Shown: positions 23,801 to 34,631 of the stretch, piece after piece
How the letters are laid out: every line of letters begins with the position of its first letter
Numbering within the stretch: the stretch's first letter is position 1
From: Roridomyces roridus
Taxonomy: Eukaryota; Basidiomycota; Agaricomycetes; Agaricales; Mycenaceae
Assembly (NCBI GenBank): GCA_029378245.1
Contig: JARKIF010000005.1
Location: 2,356,001 to 2,420,000 of the forward strand
Length of the DNA: 64,000 nt
Direction: 5' to 3'
The notes under the pieces: model-generated
Databases searched by the model: none
Told to the model about the DNA's origin: nothing
The model's input: the letters and a program-made list of their open reading frames with translations, nothing else
Program-made: the position numbers and the translations under genes

Positions 23801-24793
23801 CAGCCAAATCGGCATTTGGGATGCCACCGCCTGCCCCCAAACCAGCAGAGACGGCATCGGAGAAGCCGCCCACGTTTTCGTTCAAGCCCACGACTGCTGA
23901 TCCTCAAGCGTCGAAACCCCCGCTCTTCTCGTTCAACAAACCTGAGCAACCGAAACAAGACCCACCGGCGGCCTGTTGCTACGACGGCTCCCAACTTCAG
24001 TTTCGGGTTTGGTGGTGGTGGTGCTAAGCCTGCTGCCCCTGCTGCTGCTGCTACCACGCCTTCGTCGCTGACGGGTGCTCTTGGGCCTTCAGATCCCAAG
24101 CCTGCTGCTTCGGCTACTCCGGGGGCACCGCTGTTTTCATTCAAGCCGGCGGAGAAGCCTACGAATACAACGGCGCCGGCTGCGACGACCACGACTGCTT
24201 TTGGTGGATTTGGAACGGGAACGAGTGCATTTGGGGCAACTCCTGCTGAGGGTGAACAGAAGAAGAGCGCGTTTGCATTTGGTGGAGCTCCTGCTGGTCC
24301 CTCTCCGTTTGGGGCAACCAACACGCCATCTGCGTTTGGTGGAGGGGCTTTTGGATCGAAACCTGCTGAGGAGGCTGCCAAGGCTACTCCGCCGCCGACG
24401 ACCACTCCGGCGTCCACCCCTGCCTCGGGTGCTCCTGCGTTCAGCTTTGGCTTTGGAGGGAACAACACTCAGACCGCCTCGACGACTCCTGTTGGTACTC
24501 CTGATGCTTCAAATAATCCCTTTGCCTCCAAACCGTCCGCGTTCGGGGGGCCTTCCTTGTTTGGGAAGCCTGCTGCAGAGGCCACGACCACACCGCAGGG
24601 ATCTCCGTTCGGTGGTTCCGCTTTCAAGCCCTCGGCATTTGGTGCGGCAGCGTCGCCGTCGCCTTTTGGAGCTGCGAAACCTGATGCTGCAGCAACCGCA
24701 TCACCGTTTGGTGCACCTCCTGCTACTTCGACTTCGATATTTGGAAACGCTGCGGCGCAAGGCCCCAGTGCGTTTGGTTTTGGTCAAAAATGA
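20898..24793 (+). CDS. Membrane-anchored FG-repeat nucleoporin (POM121-like layout)
   Basis: A probable nuclear pore protein. The N-terminus (MDYESSDILGSSSLPVRD) is followed by one strong transmembrane helix (FFLALILAVYVGGVRAW, about residues 31-47). Next come an acidic/basic middle with several NLS-like clusters (KTKRKRRTRK, KTKKRGKK), a conserved-looking block HPDKNANLEVCIETWLTEEE, a coiled coil around KAMMKMREATQAKVKEREL, and a C-terminal third rich in FSF, FGF, SAFG and SPFG motifs. FG repeats make the pore's selective mesh. At about 23968-23975 the FG region changes frame by one base, and both frames read as FG protein. This is either a real frameshift, a sequence error or an unrecognised intron; the gene is drawn through it. 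Five to six introns lie in the first 1.8 kb. Confidence 0.75.
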
Positions 24794-24918
24794 GTACGCT
24801 AGTAGAACATCTTAGTTATTTCCTGCCATCTGTACGATTTTGTAGTAGCTGCAAACATTTCCTTGCTTGTTTCGATCGCCCCTAACAGCCGAAATCAACA
24901 CGTCTTGTATCTCCCCAC

Positions 24919-27167
24919 ATGCTCGCTGCACATTCTATGACCCCGCGGCCTCGCCCGCCAGCACAAGTGCGACGCTCTAATACCTCACGTTCTTTACCAG
25001 CCATCGCCGCGTCGCCGCCTCCTCCATATGCTTACGAGTCCGAGCACGACGCGGACCATAAATCACCATTCCCGACATACCTTGGCTCGCCGTTACCTGC
25101 GACGTTGCAGAGGTTACATAGCCAACCTGGATCTCCTGCAGACGACCGCGATTGGCTGAACGAAAAGTCGCGCGAGGAGCTTGCTGAGTTGTTACTCAAG
25201 GCGGGCGATCTCATCAAGGAGAGGGAGACAGGTCAGTTTACATAGCTACATACAATAGAATTGCATTGAGATTGACCAATGCATTAGAACTCGACGTTAC
25301 TTCTGCTGTGTGCAAGAGTCTGCATGAAAGTAATGTTACGCTCAAGACCAAGCACGATGCTCTGGTCTCTCGTATTCCCCCGACGCCGCTTCCCTCCCCG
25401 CCGATTTCCAATGCCTCGTTGGACGACTCTCCTGGTTCCAATAATAATAATAAAGCGAGTCCCGACTCGAGCTTTGACTCGGATACAGATACGTCTCCGC
25501 GGGTGTACCTCAAACGCCATTCTCGCAGAATATCCGTCTCGCCTGCGGATATATCCCTCCTTTCCGACCAAAACGCGGAACTGCTGCTGAAACTCGAGAC
25601 TCTCGAGGCGGAGGCGCAGAGTGCGGACCGTAATGGGCGAAGGGCGTTGAAGCAGCTTGAGAAGGAGATTCTGCTGCTCCGGGAAGAGTTGGAGAAGACG
25701 CAGGCGCAGAGTGAGCAGTTGCAGCAGAAGACGGCGGCGCAGGTGGAACCCGAGAAGATTGTCGAGGAGATGTGGAGGAAGAAGAAGGAGCGCGAGGCCA
25801 AGTTTAGGGCGATGCGGAATCAAAACTCTTCTCCTGTCAAGGACGATATTCTCGACTTTGCGCCTCCGGGGTGGTTTTCCAAAGCCTCGTTGACGCCCTC
25901 GTCCAGCACCGAGGAGTTTACAGCGTCGCCGTCGTATCAGCAGTTTTCGGCCGAGATTGCTGCAGACGCGTCGTATGGACAGGAGCCCGCGTTTGAGCAT
26001 CCAAGTCAACATGCGCTTGTTTCTCAGCTGCTGTCGAAAATCCAGGAACTCGAAGAGACCAATGCGCGGATTATTCAGCAGCAGTCAGAGACGACGGACA
26101 AGCTGCATGCCGTTCAACGCGAGACGGAGAGCATCAGCAAGGTGTATGAATATTTCAGTGCGGAGAATGGGATGGAGTGGGAGGTTGTCGGGGAAGATGG
26201 ATTCAAGTCGCCGATGGAGGGAACCATTCGCTTCAAGAGTTTCCGGCGGACACTTGAATCTCAGGGTGACGACGCCTTTTCCAGTCTGGCCTTGCCTCGC
26301 AGCAAAGGGCGAAAATCTGTTCTGGATATCTTTAGTCCCTCAGAAAACGAGGCTGGACCGTCGACCCTTACGATTCCTTCGTCTCGCAACAACAGCACGC
26401 TGTCGTTTACGACCGAGTTGTCTCCCCTTCGATTCGACACATCTCATTCGCCTTTCACTGGGCCGACTCTGCAGTCTGAGCTCGGGGACGATTTCAACAA
26501 CGATATGGACAATCCGTTCTCTAGGCGGGGTAGTCTATATGATCTTTCATTTTCTCTTTCGCCTTCTCCACTTCCTGGCGGGCGGCCCCTTCCGGAGAAC
26601 GAGTCGAGCACGCCCAACGCCCTACAGCTGATGGTGGAACCTCCCACTCCTTTGCCAGGCGACGACACGGATTCGGGTTCGTTACGGAGTAAATCCTCTG
26701 CTCGGTTCCAGCGTATGTCGCAAACGCTCTCGCGGCGGACGAGTCGTTGGATGATTGAGCGTTTCCCGAATTTGGAAGTTCCGGACCATGATGAGCACGT
26801 TCTGGACGAGTCGACTCCGAAACGGCACTCGATTTCTCTGCCGGAAAGGTTGTCGAGTGCGCTGGATGTGGTCATGGAGAATTTCACGGGAGCTGTGCGT
26901 GGGGAGTCTCAGTCGTCGTCTGAGGATGTGTCTCCTGCGCCGCCGAGTCCGGTTTCGAGTACTGCGGAGGAGGAGATAATGGACAAGAGTGTTGTTGTGG
27001 ATGAACCTGGGTCGAAGAGGGTCATGTGGTCGGGTGTGATACTCGAGGTGTGGCTTTGGCTGCAGTTTGCGGTCATTATCGTTGTGTTTCTGTTTGCGAT
27101 GGCGAAGCAGGGGCCGAGGAGGGTTATTGGGGAGGCGGAGAAGAGGGCGTTGGTTTCGAGGCGGTGA
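24919..27167 (+). CDS. Tail-anchored coiled-coil protein of unknown function
   Basis: Not recognised as a named family. Two exons are joined over a 25232-25287 intron (KERE/TELDVTSAV). A Pro/Ser-rich N-terminus (MLAAHSMTPRPRPPAQ) is followed by coiled-coil segments (LLLKLETLEAEAQSADRN, EKEILLLREELEKTQAQSEQ and, later, LLSKIQELEETNARIIQQQ). A long Ser/Pro-rich linker with many likely phosphosites leads to a single hydrophobic helix close to the C-terminus (VWLWLQFAVIIVVFLFAMA) and a short basic tail. The layout is that of a tail-anchored protein with a large cytosolic or nucleoplasmic coiled-coil part, possibly at ER or nuclear envelope. Any tethering role is a guess. Confidence 0.8.
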
Positions 27168-27322
27168 CATTTTGTCTATCTACGCACATAGTACACATAT
27201 CTACTTGTATTTTATACTCTATATAACTACTGCATCTACAAGGACTTGCTCGGTGCTCCCAGCCACTTGGGAGAAGGCTGAACACTGCCACTGATGCCAA
27301 AATTTGGTCTTTGCTCGGAACC

Positions 27323-28637
27323 ATGTCTTCCCGTTTCGAGCCTTCCACGATCAAGAACAAGATAAAGCGCGAAGAGGTTGCCAGGAAGAACAAGAAAGCC
27401 AAAGGACAGCAGAAGCTACAAAAACGACTGGCCCAGGCTAAAACAGAGGCCAATGACCCTGCTGCTAAAAAAGTGCGGGACGAGCCTGTCTTTTCAAGAG
27501 AGATCTCTGCTCACATGCATATAGAAACGGCTAGCGGAGAATGTGCCTAGGACGTTGGATAATATGAGGGAATTCGACCCTTCGTTCCTCACCGCCGACC
27601 CGTCTTCTTCGACTACCGCGGTGCAAGAGGAGACTGCGCAGGATATTGCCTCGGATCCATTTGCCGAGTATTTCACGTCCATGGTGGACGACGCGAGTGT
27701 TCCGCCAAAGATTTTGATTACGACTGGGCCGAAGGCGGGCAAGGCGACGTTTGATTTTTGTGATGAACTGGTTGGGGTGTTTCCTGGTGCGGAATTTGTG
27801 AGGAGGAAAAAGGGAAAGGGGTTTGAGATGGGGAGGATTGCGGGGTGGGCGGCGGGGAGGGCTTATAAGCAGATGATTGTGGTTAATGAGGACCATAAGA
27901 AACCTAGTGAGTTTCGCTGCTTTTTTTCTCTTGTTTGACGAATCTGACGCTTGTAGATGCTATAACTCTTATACACCTCCCAAGTGGACCGACGGCTTAT
28001 TTCAAGCTGACGTCGGTACAATTGACCAAGGAGATCTACGGTCATGCTCGTGCAACGCCACACGACCCCGAGCTCGTCCTCAACAACTTTGTAACACGCT
28101 TGGGCCACGCCGTTGGACGTATGTTCCAGACGTGCTTCCCCCCACTGCCCGAATTCCAGGGCCGGCAAGTCGTCACCCTCCACAACCAGCGAGACTTTTT
28201 GTTCTTCAGACGACATCGGTGCGTCCTCATCTTTTCTATGCTGCTTCCAGTCTGAATTGGGTCTGTAGATACGCGTTTAGGTCCCCGGAAAAAGTGGCGT
28301 TGCAGGAGATTGGGCCGCGGTTCACGCTCAAGCTGCGATCGCTGAGGAAGGATATACCTGCTGTCCAGCGGTTTGGGGAGGAGGCCAAGCCCTTGACGAT
28401 TGAGGTGGACGACAAGGAGGATGATGCAGAGGAAGGAACCCTCGAGGAACCTTCCGGGGATGCTGAGGCTGCACCTAAAACCGCAACGGAAGACACTGCA
28501 GAGCCTGTTGTGCCTCCCTCGACGGACGAATTCCTATGGGTGTGGAAGGTGCGTATCATTTTCAATCGTCTTCTCAAAACTCAATGGTCCTTCTGCAGCC
28601 CGAGTTGGAGACTACGAGAAAGACGTTCTTTTTGTAG
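27323..28637 (+). CDS. RPF1: Ribosome production factor 1 (Brix domain)
   Basis: A nucleolar assembly factor for the 60S ribosomal subunit. The basic N-terminus (NKIKREEVARKNKKAK) is followed by the Brix domain: PPKILITTGPKAGKATFDFC, then KGFEMGRIAGWAAGRAYKQ, LIHLPSGPTAYFKLT, FQGRQVVTLHNQRDFLFFRR and the C-terminal IGPRFTLKLRSLRKD. An acidic insert follows before the short last exon PELETTRKTFFL and the TAG at 28635-28637. The typical RPF1 ending (W..KPE.E..R..F.L) is kept. ATG at 27323; four to five exons. It lies about 110 bp upstream of the ABCF gene on the same strand. Confidence 0.93.
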
Positions 28638-28744
28638 TGTAGCACTGTACCGCGATAAAATCTTATCAGCCTGCCTTTCCTTTTCTGAACGATCGTGTCG
28701 GCTCCGTTCTAAAATGACTGCACATACACTTCCTCTCTACTCTC

Positions 28745-31288
28745 ATGGCTCCCAAAGCAAAGACACCCTCGACCAAGAACACTATAACAGCGACTTCCCA
28801 GCAATCCCGTTTCCACGCCGAAACGTTGGATACCAGTCTCGAAATCGACCTTAAAGCGGTCACCATCTCTATTGGCGAACGAGAGCTCATATCCTCTAGC
28901 CACCTCCGATTAAAAGAGGGTATTCGATATGGCTTGGTTGGGAGGTCTGTTTTCCACCCGCGACTCTGAGGGCCAACACACTCAAATATGCTGCTGCAGG
29001 AATGGATCGGGAAAGTCGACTCTACTGACTGCTATTGCGGATAAGCTCATCCCGGGCTTGAACCCGTCCATCCGCATTCTCCTCCTCTCACAAGTCGAGG
29101 ATAGCGCCAGGGCGACGGATAACACCGCCGTCGACCCCGTCAATGTGCTGGAACATGTGGTCAAGGGAGACAAGGAACGGCAGGCTGCTGTGGATGAGCT
29201 TGAAGGTACCTTGCTTTCTTTCGGTCCATCCTTTGAATGAATGCGTATCTTGGCTTTTAGTTTTGACCAAGGCCGTTGAGACGACGTCTTTACGCGAGAT
29301 GCAGCGGATCGTTTATAGCTTGCGTCTGGATAAACGGCGGCGAGAGTTATTGGAGGCCAAGAAGGTCGCTAGTCGAAGATCTGGCACGCGGGGGAAAGAA
29401 GCGCGACTGGAGGAAATCAAGGCTGAGGAGAACGTCAAGCAGGCGGAACTCTTGTGAGTGAAATTCGTATGGTTTCTCGTCACTCGAGCTCATTTTCTTC
29501 AAGATTGGACGGGAATGATACTGCTGAGATCGACCCCGATATTATGAATCAGGCTCTGGAGATGCTTCAAGACGTGCAAGTGACGCTGGAACTGGTGAGG
29601 CAACTCGCACTGAGGACATTCGAGCTTCTCATTAGTTCTCAGCTCGAAACATCTTCTACAGAGGCGAGGGCTGCGACCATCCTCTCCGGATTGGGCTTCA
29701 CCCAAGAAATGATGGAAGGACCGTACACTTCACTATCGGGCGGTTGGCGGTCAAGGTGCTCCTTGGCGACCTCGCTGCTGGTGCACAGTGACGTCCTCCT
29801 CCTCGACGAACCGTCCAATTTCTTGGTAAGCTCTCCAAATTCTCCAGATCATCAATTAATGTCTGTACAGGATCTAGAAGCGATAATCTGGCTCGAAGGC
29901 TTCCTCAACTCGCAATCCCGGACTCTGGTGCTCATCTCACACGACCAGGACTTTTTGAACAACGTCGTGGAGGAAACGATCATCCTGCGGAACCAGAAGC
30001 TGGAATACTTTGAAGGCACCCCAGCCGCATTCGAGGTCAACGAGCGCAAGAAGAAGAAGCAGTTGACGAGCGCGCAGGAGACGCTGGACAAGAAACGCGA
30101 GCATGTTGAAAAGTCGATTCAGCAGGCGTTTGTCAGCGCCAAGAAGACGGGGGATGATAACAGACAACGAATGGCCAAATCACGACAAAAGAAGCTTGAT
30201 GAGCGCTGGGGCGTCGAGACCAGCGCCAAAGGAACGCGATTCAAGCTCAATCGCGACATGGTGGGGTACTTCAACTCGAATCGACTCGATGTGGACCAGA
30301 TGACGAGCGAGCCGAGGATCAAGATTAACATTGAGAACCCGGCCAAATTGCGTACGCTTGGGGATTTGATCCATTTCGATGCGGTCGAGTATCGGTTTCC
30401 CAAGGCCAAGAAGGCATTTTTGGAGGAGATTACGTTTACGGTCAATCAAGGCGGGCGGTGTGCCTTTGTGGGTGCTGTAAGTGCTGTCCATTCAAGTGGC
30501 TGGGGAGATTAAAGGTTTCTGTAATGCAGAACGGTCAAGGAAAATCCACCCTGGCAAAACTGATCATGGGGATGCTCAAGCCTACAAAAGGCACCATCAC
30601 CCGGCACCCACTTCTCAAGATTGGTTACTTTTCTCAACACTCGGTCGAAGAGCTCTCGGGCCCGCTGACGTGAGCCAACGGCGACGCGGGGCCGGTGACG
30701 GCTCTCTCGTATTTCATGGACCACTTTGAAGCTAAAGGCGAGGCCGTCGTGGAACAAGATGCGCGCAAGTGTTTAGGCTCGTTTGGTCTTCAAGGCAAGA
30801 TTGCGAGTGATACGCCGCTTGCGCAGTTGAGTGGTGGGCAGAAGGTGCTTGCCTATCTATCAGTCGAGTTTGTATTGTTTGACTAACAAAGAGCGCAGGT
30901 CCGGTTGGCTATCGCGTTGATCGTTTTCGTACCCCCGCCGCTGCTCCTCCTGGATGAGGTTACGACGCACGTGGATTTCGCGACGATCAAGGCGCTTTCG
31001 GCGGCGCTCAAGACGTTTACGGGTGGGATTATCATTATCACGCACGACAGGTGGTTTAGTCGTGTTGTGATTGAGGGAGAGTCGTTGAGGCATGCGACGC
31101 AGGATGAGGATGGCGATGAAGATTTATCGGAGAGTGATGACGATGAGGAGGAGGAGAGCAGGCCGCCGGGCAAGACGTACCGCGTCGGCGGTGGGAAGCT
31201 CAAGTTGATGGAGAAGGGTATGGTGCAGTATGTGGCGTTCGTCGAGAGGAAGCTGGCGAAAAAGATGCGGGAGAATGCAAAGACGTGA
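28745..31288 (+). CDS. ABCF-family ATPase with an in-frame TGA in the second domain
   Basis: A soluble ATPase with two ABC domains and no membrane spans, of the translation-factor-like ABCF class. Domain 1: Walker A GRNGSGKSTLL (split by an intron in the Arg codon), signature LSGGWRSRCSLA, Walker B LLLDEPSNFL. A linker with basic coiled coil (NERKKKKQLTSAQETLDK) is followed by domain 2: NGQGKSTLAKLIMG, IGYFSQHSVEEL, signature LSGGQKV/RLAIAL, Walker B LLLLDEVTTHVD, switch His ITHD. The ABCF hallmark DEPTNHLD is altered in both domains. A TGA at 30671-30673 interrupts domain 2 in frame (SGPLT-stop-ANGDAGPVTALSYF). The only short GT-AG intron I found that removes it and keeps the frame would delete the conserved IGYFSQH segment. 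So the gene may be inactivated, read through or mis-sequenced. Confidence 0.8.
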
Positions 31289-31333
31289 CCCATAGATTAG
31301 TTTATAATTTACATGCATGCTCTACCCGGAGTG

Positions 31334-33262
31334 TCAGGAGGGAACATCCTGGTCAGAGACAGTACGCTCTAGACCAGGCGGCGGGGAAGGCGGCGGACTG
31401 GGAGGCGGACTTTGCCCATGTCCCATCATATCCCAAACAAGAGCAAGCAAACGGGATTCCATATTCCGTAGAACCTCCTCTGGTACCCACTCTGGAGGCA
31501 CCCACGGAACGAAGCGGTCGTGATTGCCGGGGTGGTGTACCTTGAGGTTGGATACGAATCCGATGGAGTTGCGGAACATTGTGCAGAGCGGGCAGCACAG
31601 TGTGGGTACTCCGATTGGTAGAGACGTCGGGGGACCCTGATGCATAGGTGAGACAAGGCTAGTCCTTGGGGGAGGACCTTACCTCCACCTCAAACGCCCC
31701 GCTAATACATTCCGGTTCTTTGGCAGCCGCATCCTTCGAGTTGGTCGCATTGTAAAGATACGACGCCATTAGACCCGCCTCGCTATGGTACTGGACACAA
31801 GTAGACTCCTTGGTGGTGTCCCGTTTCTTGAGATAGCGCTCAAGTCGGGAGGCGATTGACGGGCGCCAGTTCGCACCCTTGCCGACCCAGCGTTCGATCA
31901 GAGCATCTGCGAGAATTGGGGGTATTGTGGTTGTCGGGAGGTCGACGACGGAGATGTGCATGGCGAATGGAGTTCTGACCACCCGGCTGCTGAGTAGATA
32001 CCGAACGGCCGAGGTCCATGCGCATATCGAATCTAGAGCACAGTAAAACCGTTGGATCTCGGCATACATGGGTCGAGGGAAGGAGGTGTCTATCTCGATT
32101 TTTAGCGGGATAGTATAGTTGAGAAGTAATTCACCAGTGGATAACACGTCGTCCGTAAGTCGCTCTTCCGACATCTGCTCATCAGCATGCCGCTTTTCCG
32201 CCGCTGCAGTGGAAATGTTTTAGCGAGAAGACAAAGATGGATCAGAGGTACCTTTCCGACACGCCTCTAGATGCACGTCTAATGACGGTATTCGCCACAG
32301 TGCAGGCACAAGACGAACAAAACGGTGCAACAACTCGCACCCTGCTGCAACGCTATGCGGCTCAATAGGCCCGCTATCGGGTAAGGCGTTATGCACCAGC
32401 GTCCCAAGACAAGAACATATCGCTTTCCACCAAATCGCAGCGCTAGACACGTCGAAGAGGAGCACGTCGGGATTCTTCTCGTCCTGTTTTATCCCGAGCC
32501 CCACAAAGAATTTTGAGAGGAACTTGTCTTTGATGATAATGCGACCCGGGGTCACATATGTTTCTGAAGGTGTCCAGTTGGTCAGCGTTTCGTCTATCTG
32601 GTATTGGCGGCAGAACTGTCTGACGCGGCTCGTCAACTTTTCCTGGCAGGCGTGGACGAAGAACTGCGAGACGGGGGATATGACGTCTTCTTTAGATGGA
32701 GGGTTTTGGCGGATGTGGGCAGCAGCCGCGTTGAGCAGGCGCATCGCCTTGTGGGTAAAGTCGTGAAAGTCATTGAAAGAAAGATCTTTCAAGTTGATCG
32801 ATCCTTCTGGCGTTCGGAGCAGGTTTTGGCTTGCGAGAATGAGTACGGACGCGGACTTCCACAATCAACACGCACAGAAATTCCTTGTCCTCCTCCGGGG
32901 TGACCGCTGGGACAAGGAAAGACCTTCTTTTACCGTCCGCAGCCGTGCTAGACTTGTGTAAGCCAGATCGCCAGAGTAATGACTCGGTACCTTGAGAACA
33001 CGGAGATAGCCAGATAATTTTGCATAGCGTCCATGGACACAGAGACCCTGCGCTCCGTCTCCTTTTGATCAAACGTGGTGGACCCAGTGCTGAGGAGCGT
33101 AGCCAGATGATTGAGACCTCTGGCTTCAGGTATCAGCTCCCTCTGCCTATTCGCTCTCGTGTCGGGATCCCAATGGTCGGAGCGCCATTTTCCCGCAGCT
33201 TGCAAGTCTGCGGCAACACAGCTGAGCCAATAGAGGCTAAGGCCAGTGGAGACATCAGACAT
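31334..33262 (-). CDS. Putative OTT_1508-like (nucleic-acid deaminase fold) protein
   Basis: Three main exons with a start ATG at 33262 (MSDVSTGLSLYWLSCVAADL). The C-terminal part carries two metal-binding elements in deaminase order. VQYHSEAGLMASYL supplies a His-x-Glu like the HAE motif, and, after an intron (FEVE/GPPTSLPIGV), IGVPTLCCPLCTMFR supplies PxxC-type cysteines. GNHDRFVPWVPPEWVP follows. This arrangement resembles the fungal OTT_1508-like deaminase family, common in Agaricomycetes and of unknown substrate. The call rests on motif order only. The N-terminal 400 residues show no known domain. It ends 45 bp from the convergent ABCF gene. Confidence 0.6.
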
Positions 33263-34631
33263 TCAAGTCGAGGTGAGAGAGAGGATAAGTCAGGGGCGTT
33301 GCAAAAGGTTTGATGATGAATCGCGTCCGAGTCAGTCTGGTGTAGCATTTTTTGAGTCGCTCTCCAGGCCTCTGAACTGTGAATACACAAAAACGTTGTT
33401 CTGGCGAATGGGCTGAGAGGAACCTCCTCCCAACTGACTGTCCGTGTTAAGAGGCGGCTCAGAGCAAGCTCGGAGAGTGCCGCAGTTGACCGCCGTGATG
33501 TGTCAAGGTAGGCGGCCCGGTGACCCGAGGCTTGCTCTTGCCCAACTAATTTTCAACCCATCTGGATTCATTGTCACCCGACCTTCGATCCCATTTCAAC
33601 CTTCTTTCGGTCCCATTTCAACCTTCAAGTTGTTGCGCCTCTTGTCTAAGAGCATGTGCCGATGCCGCCGAATGGAGCGGTCCACTTGCGTACTTTCCGC
33701 CTCACACGTGCCGCCCGATTTAGTAATTTGATGGGGGCAGTGCTTGGCTGTGCATGTTCGGCAGCTGATGGACCAGTGATCAGATCACACGGCAAGAAAC
33801 CCAAATCGCAATCGCTAAGTCCTCAAGTCCTCAGACAGCACAATTGTACAAGTACTATATGACACGACAGAGGTAGGGAACAGACGCATAGACATTGAGA
33901 ACATAAATGATACACGGATAACTGTGTAGTGGTAAGTAAGCCGAGGCTCGAGCGTTGCGAATTGGGATGACACACAGCGTGAGAGCCTCGCGCAGCCGTC
34001 AACCGGGCATATGTCGCCACAGCGAGTGGCTGTGGGCAGGAGATGAGCGAGGGCGTGTGGCGAGATCCGCGGGAAGCGGTGTGACGAGCGAGTGGCCAGG
34101 CGGGCGTGCAGGTGAGTGGTGGTCGGTCCTGTCCTGTCAGAAGGAGGTATCATGGGCGTGGGCGAGTGCAGCGTGCGGGTGTGTGAGCGATGTGGAGGTT
34201 GACGTGTGCTGCAACGCCATACTACGACGGGCGTGGGCGGAATGCTTGGTGGGCAGGAAGTGGAGCACAAAGCGGCGTGGGCGAGGAAGGAACATGATGC
34301 GAGGCCGCTTATGGGAGAGAGGGAGAGCAAATGCGAGAGTCTACGAGGGCGGTGGGGCCGGCGATGAGCAGGGCGAGGAAGGTGGTGAGGTGAGAGGGAC
34401 TCCCAGACATGATGTGATTGACGGCCGAAGAAACTGCCGAGAGCACTGCCCCACACTGCCCCCATCAAATTACTAAATCGGGCGGCACGTGTGAGGCGGA
34501 AAGTCAGGAGTGGAGCGGTCCGCGCCTTTGGAAACAATGCTAAGCTCCGTTTGTTTCAGAACGCCGCGTCGCCGTGTCTTCCGCTTCTTACTTAAATGCA
34601 ATGGCCCGCAAATGGGTGCACTCGCTTTCTC
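33263..34631. other. Intergenic region dominated by an inverted-repeat element
   Basis: About 1.4 kb without a supportable gene. Most of it is the element bounded by the 51-bp inverted repeats described separately. The remainder is upstream sequence of the flanking divergent genes. Confidence 0.5.
33692..34504. mobile_element. 0.8-kb element with perfect 51-bp terminal inverted repeats (MITE-like)
   Basis: 33692-33742 and the reverse complement of 34454-34504 are identical over 51 bases (core ACTTTCCGCCTCACACGTG). Just outside, both arms carry the near-palindrome GGAGCGGTCC. The roughly 710-bp interior has no credible coding sequence and is rich in GCGTGGGCG and CGAGTGG words. Length, non-coding interior and long inverted ends fit a non-autonomous DNA transposon. 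A target-site duplication could not be identified with confidence. Confidence 0.65.

Noticed and set aside
23470..24468. 332-codon minus-strand ORF opposite the nucleoporin
   Set aside because: Shadow of the Ala/Pro/Gly-rich FG coding frame, with no domain and low-complexity composition mirroring the real gene.
33815..34537. 240-codon minus-strand ORF inside the inverted-repeat element
   Set aside because: Composition is Pro/His/Ser/Thr low complexity, the ends coincide with the inverted repeat, and no transposase motif is seen.
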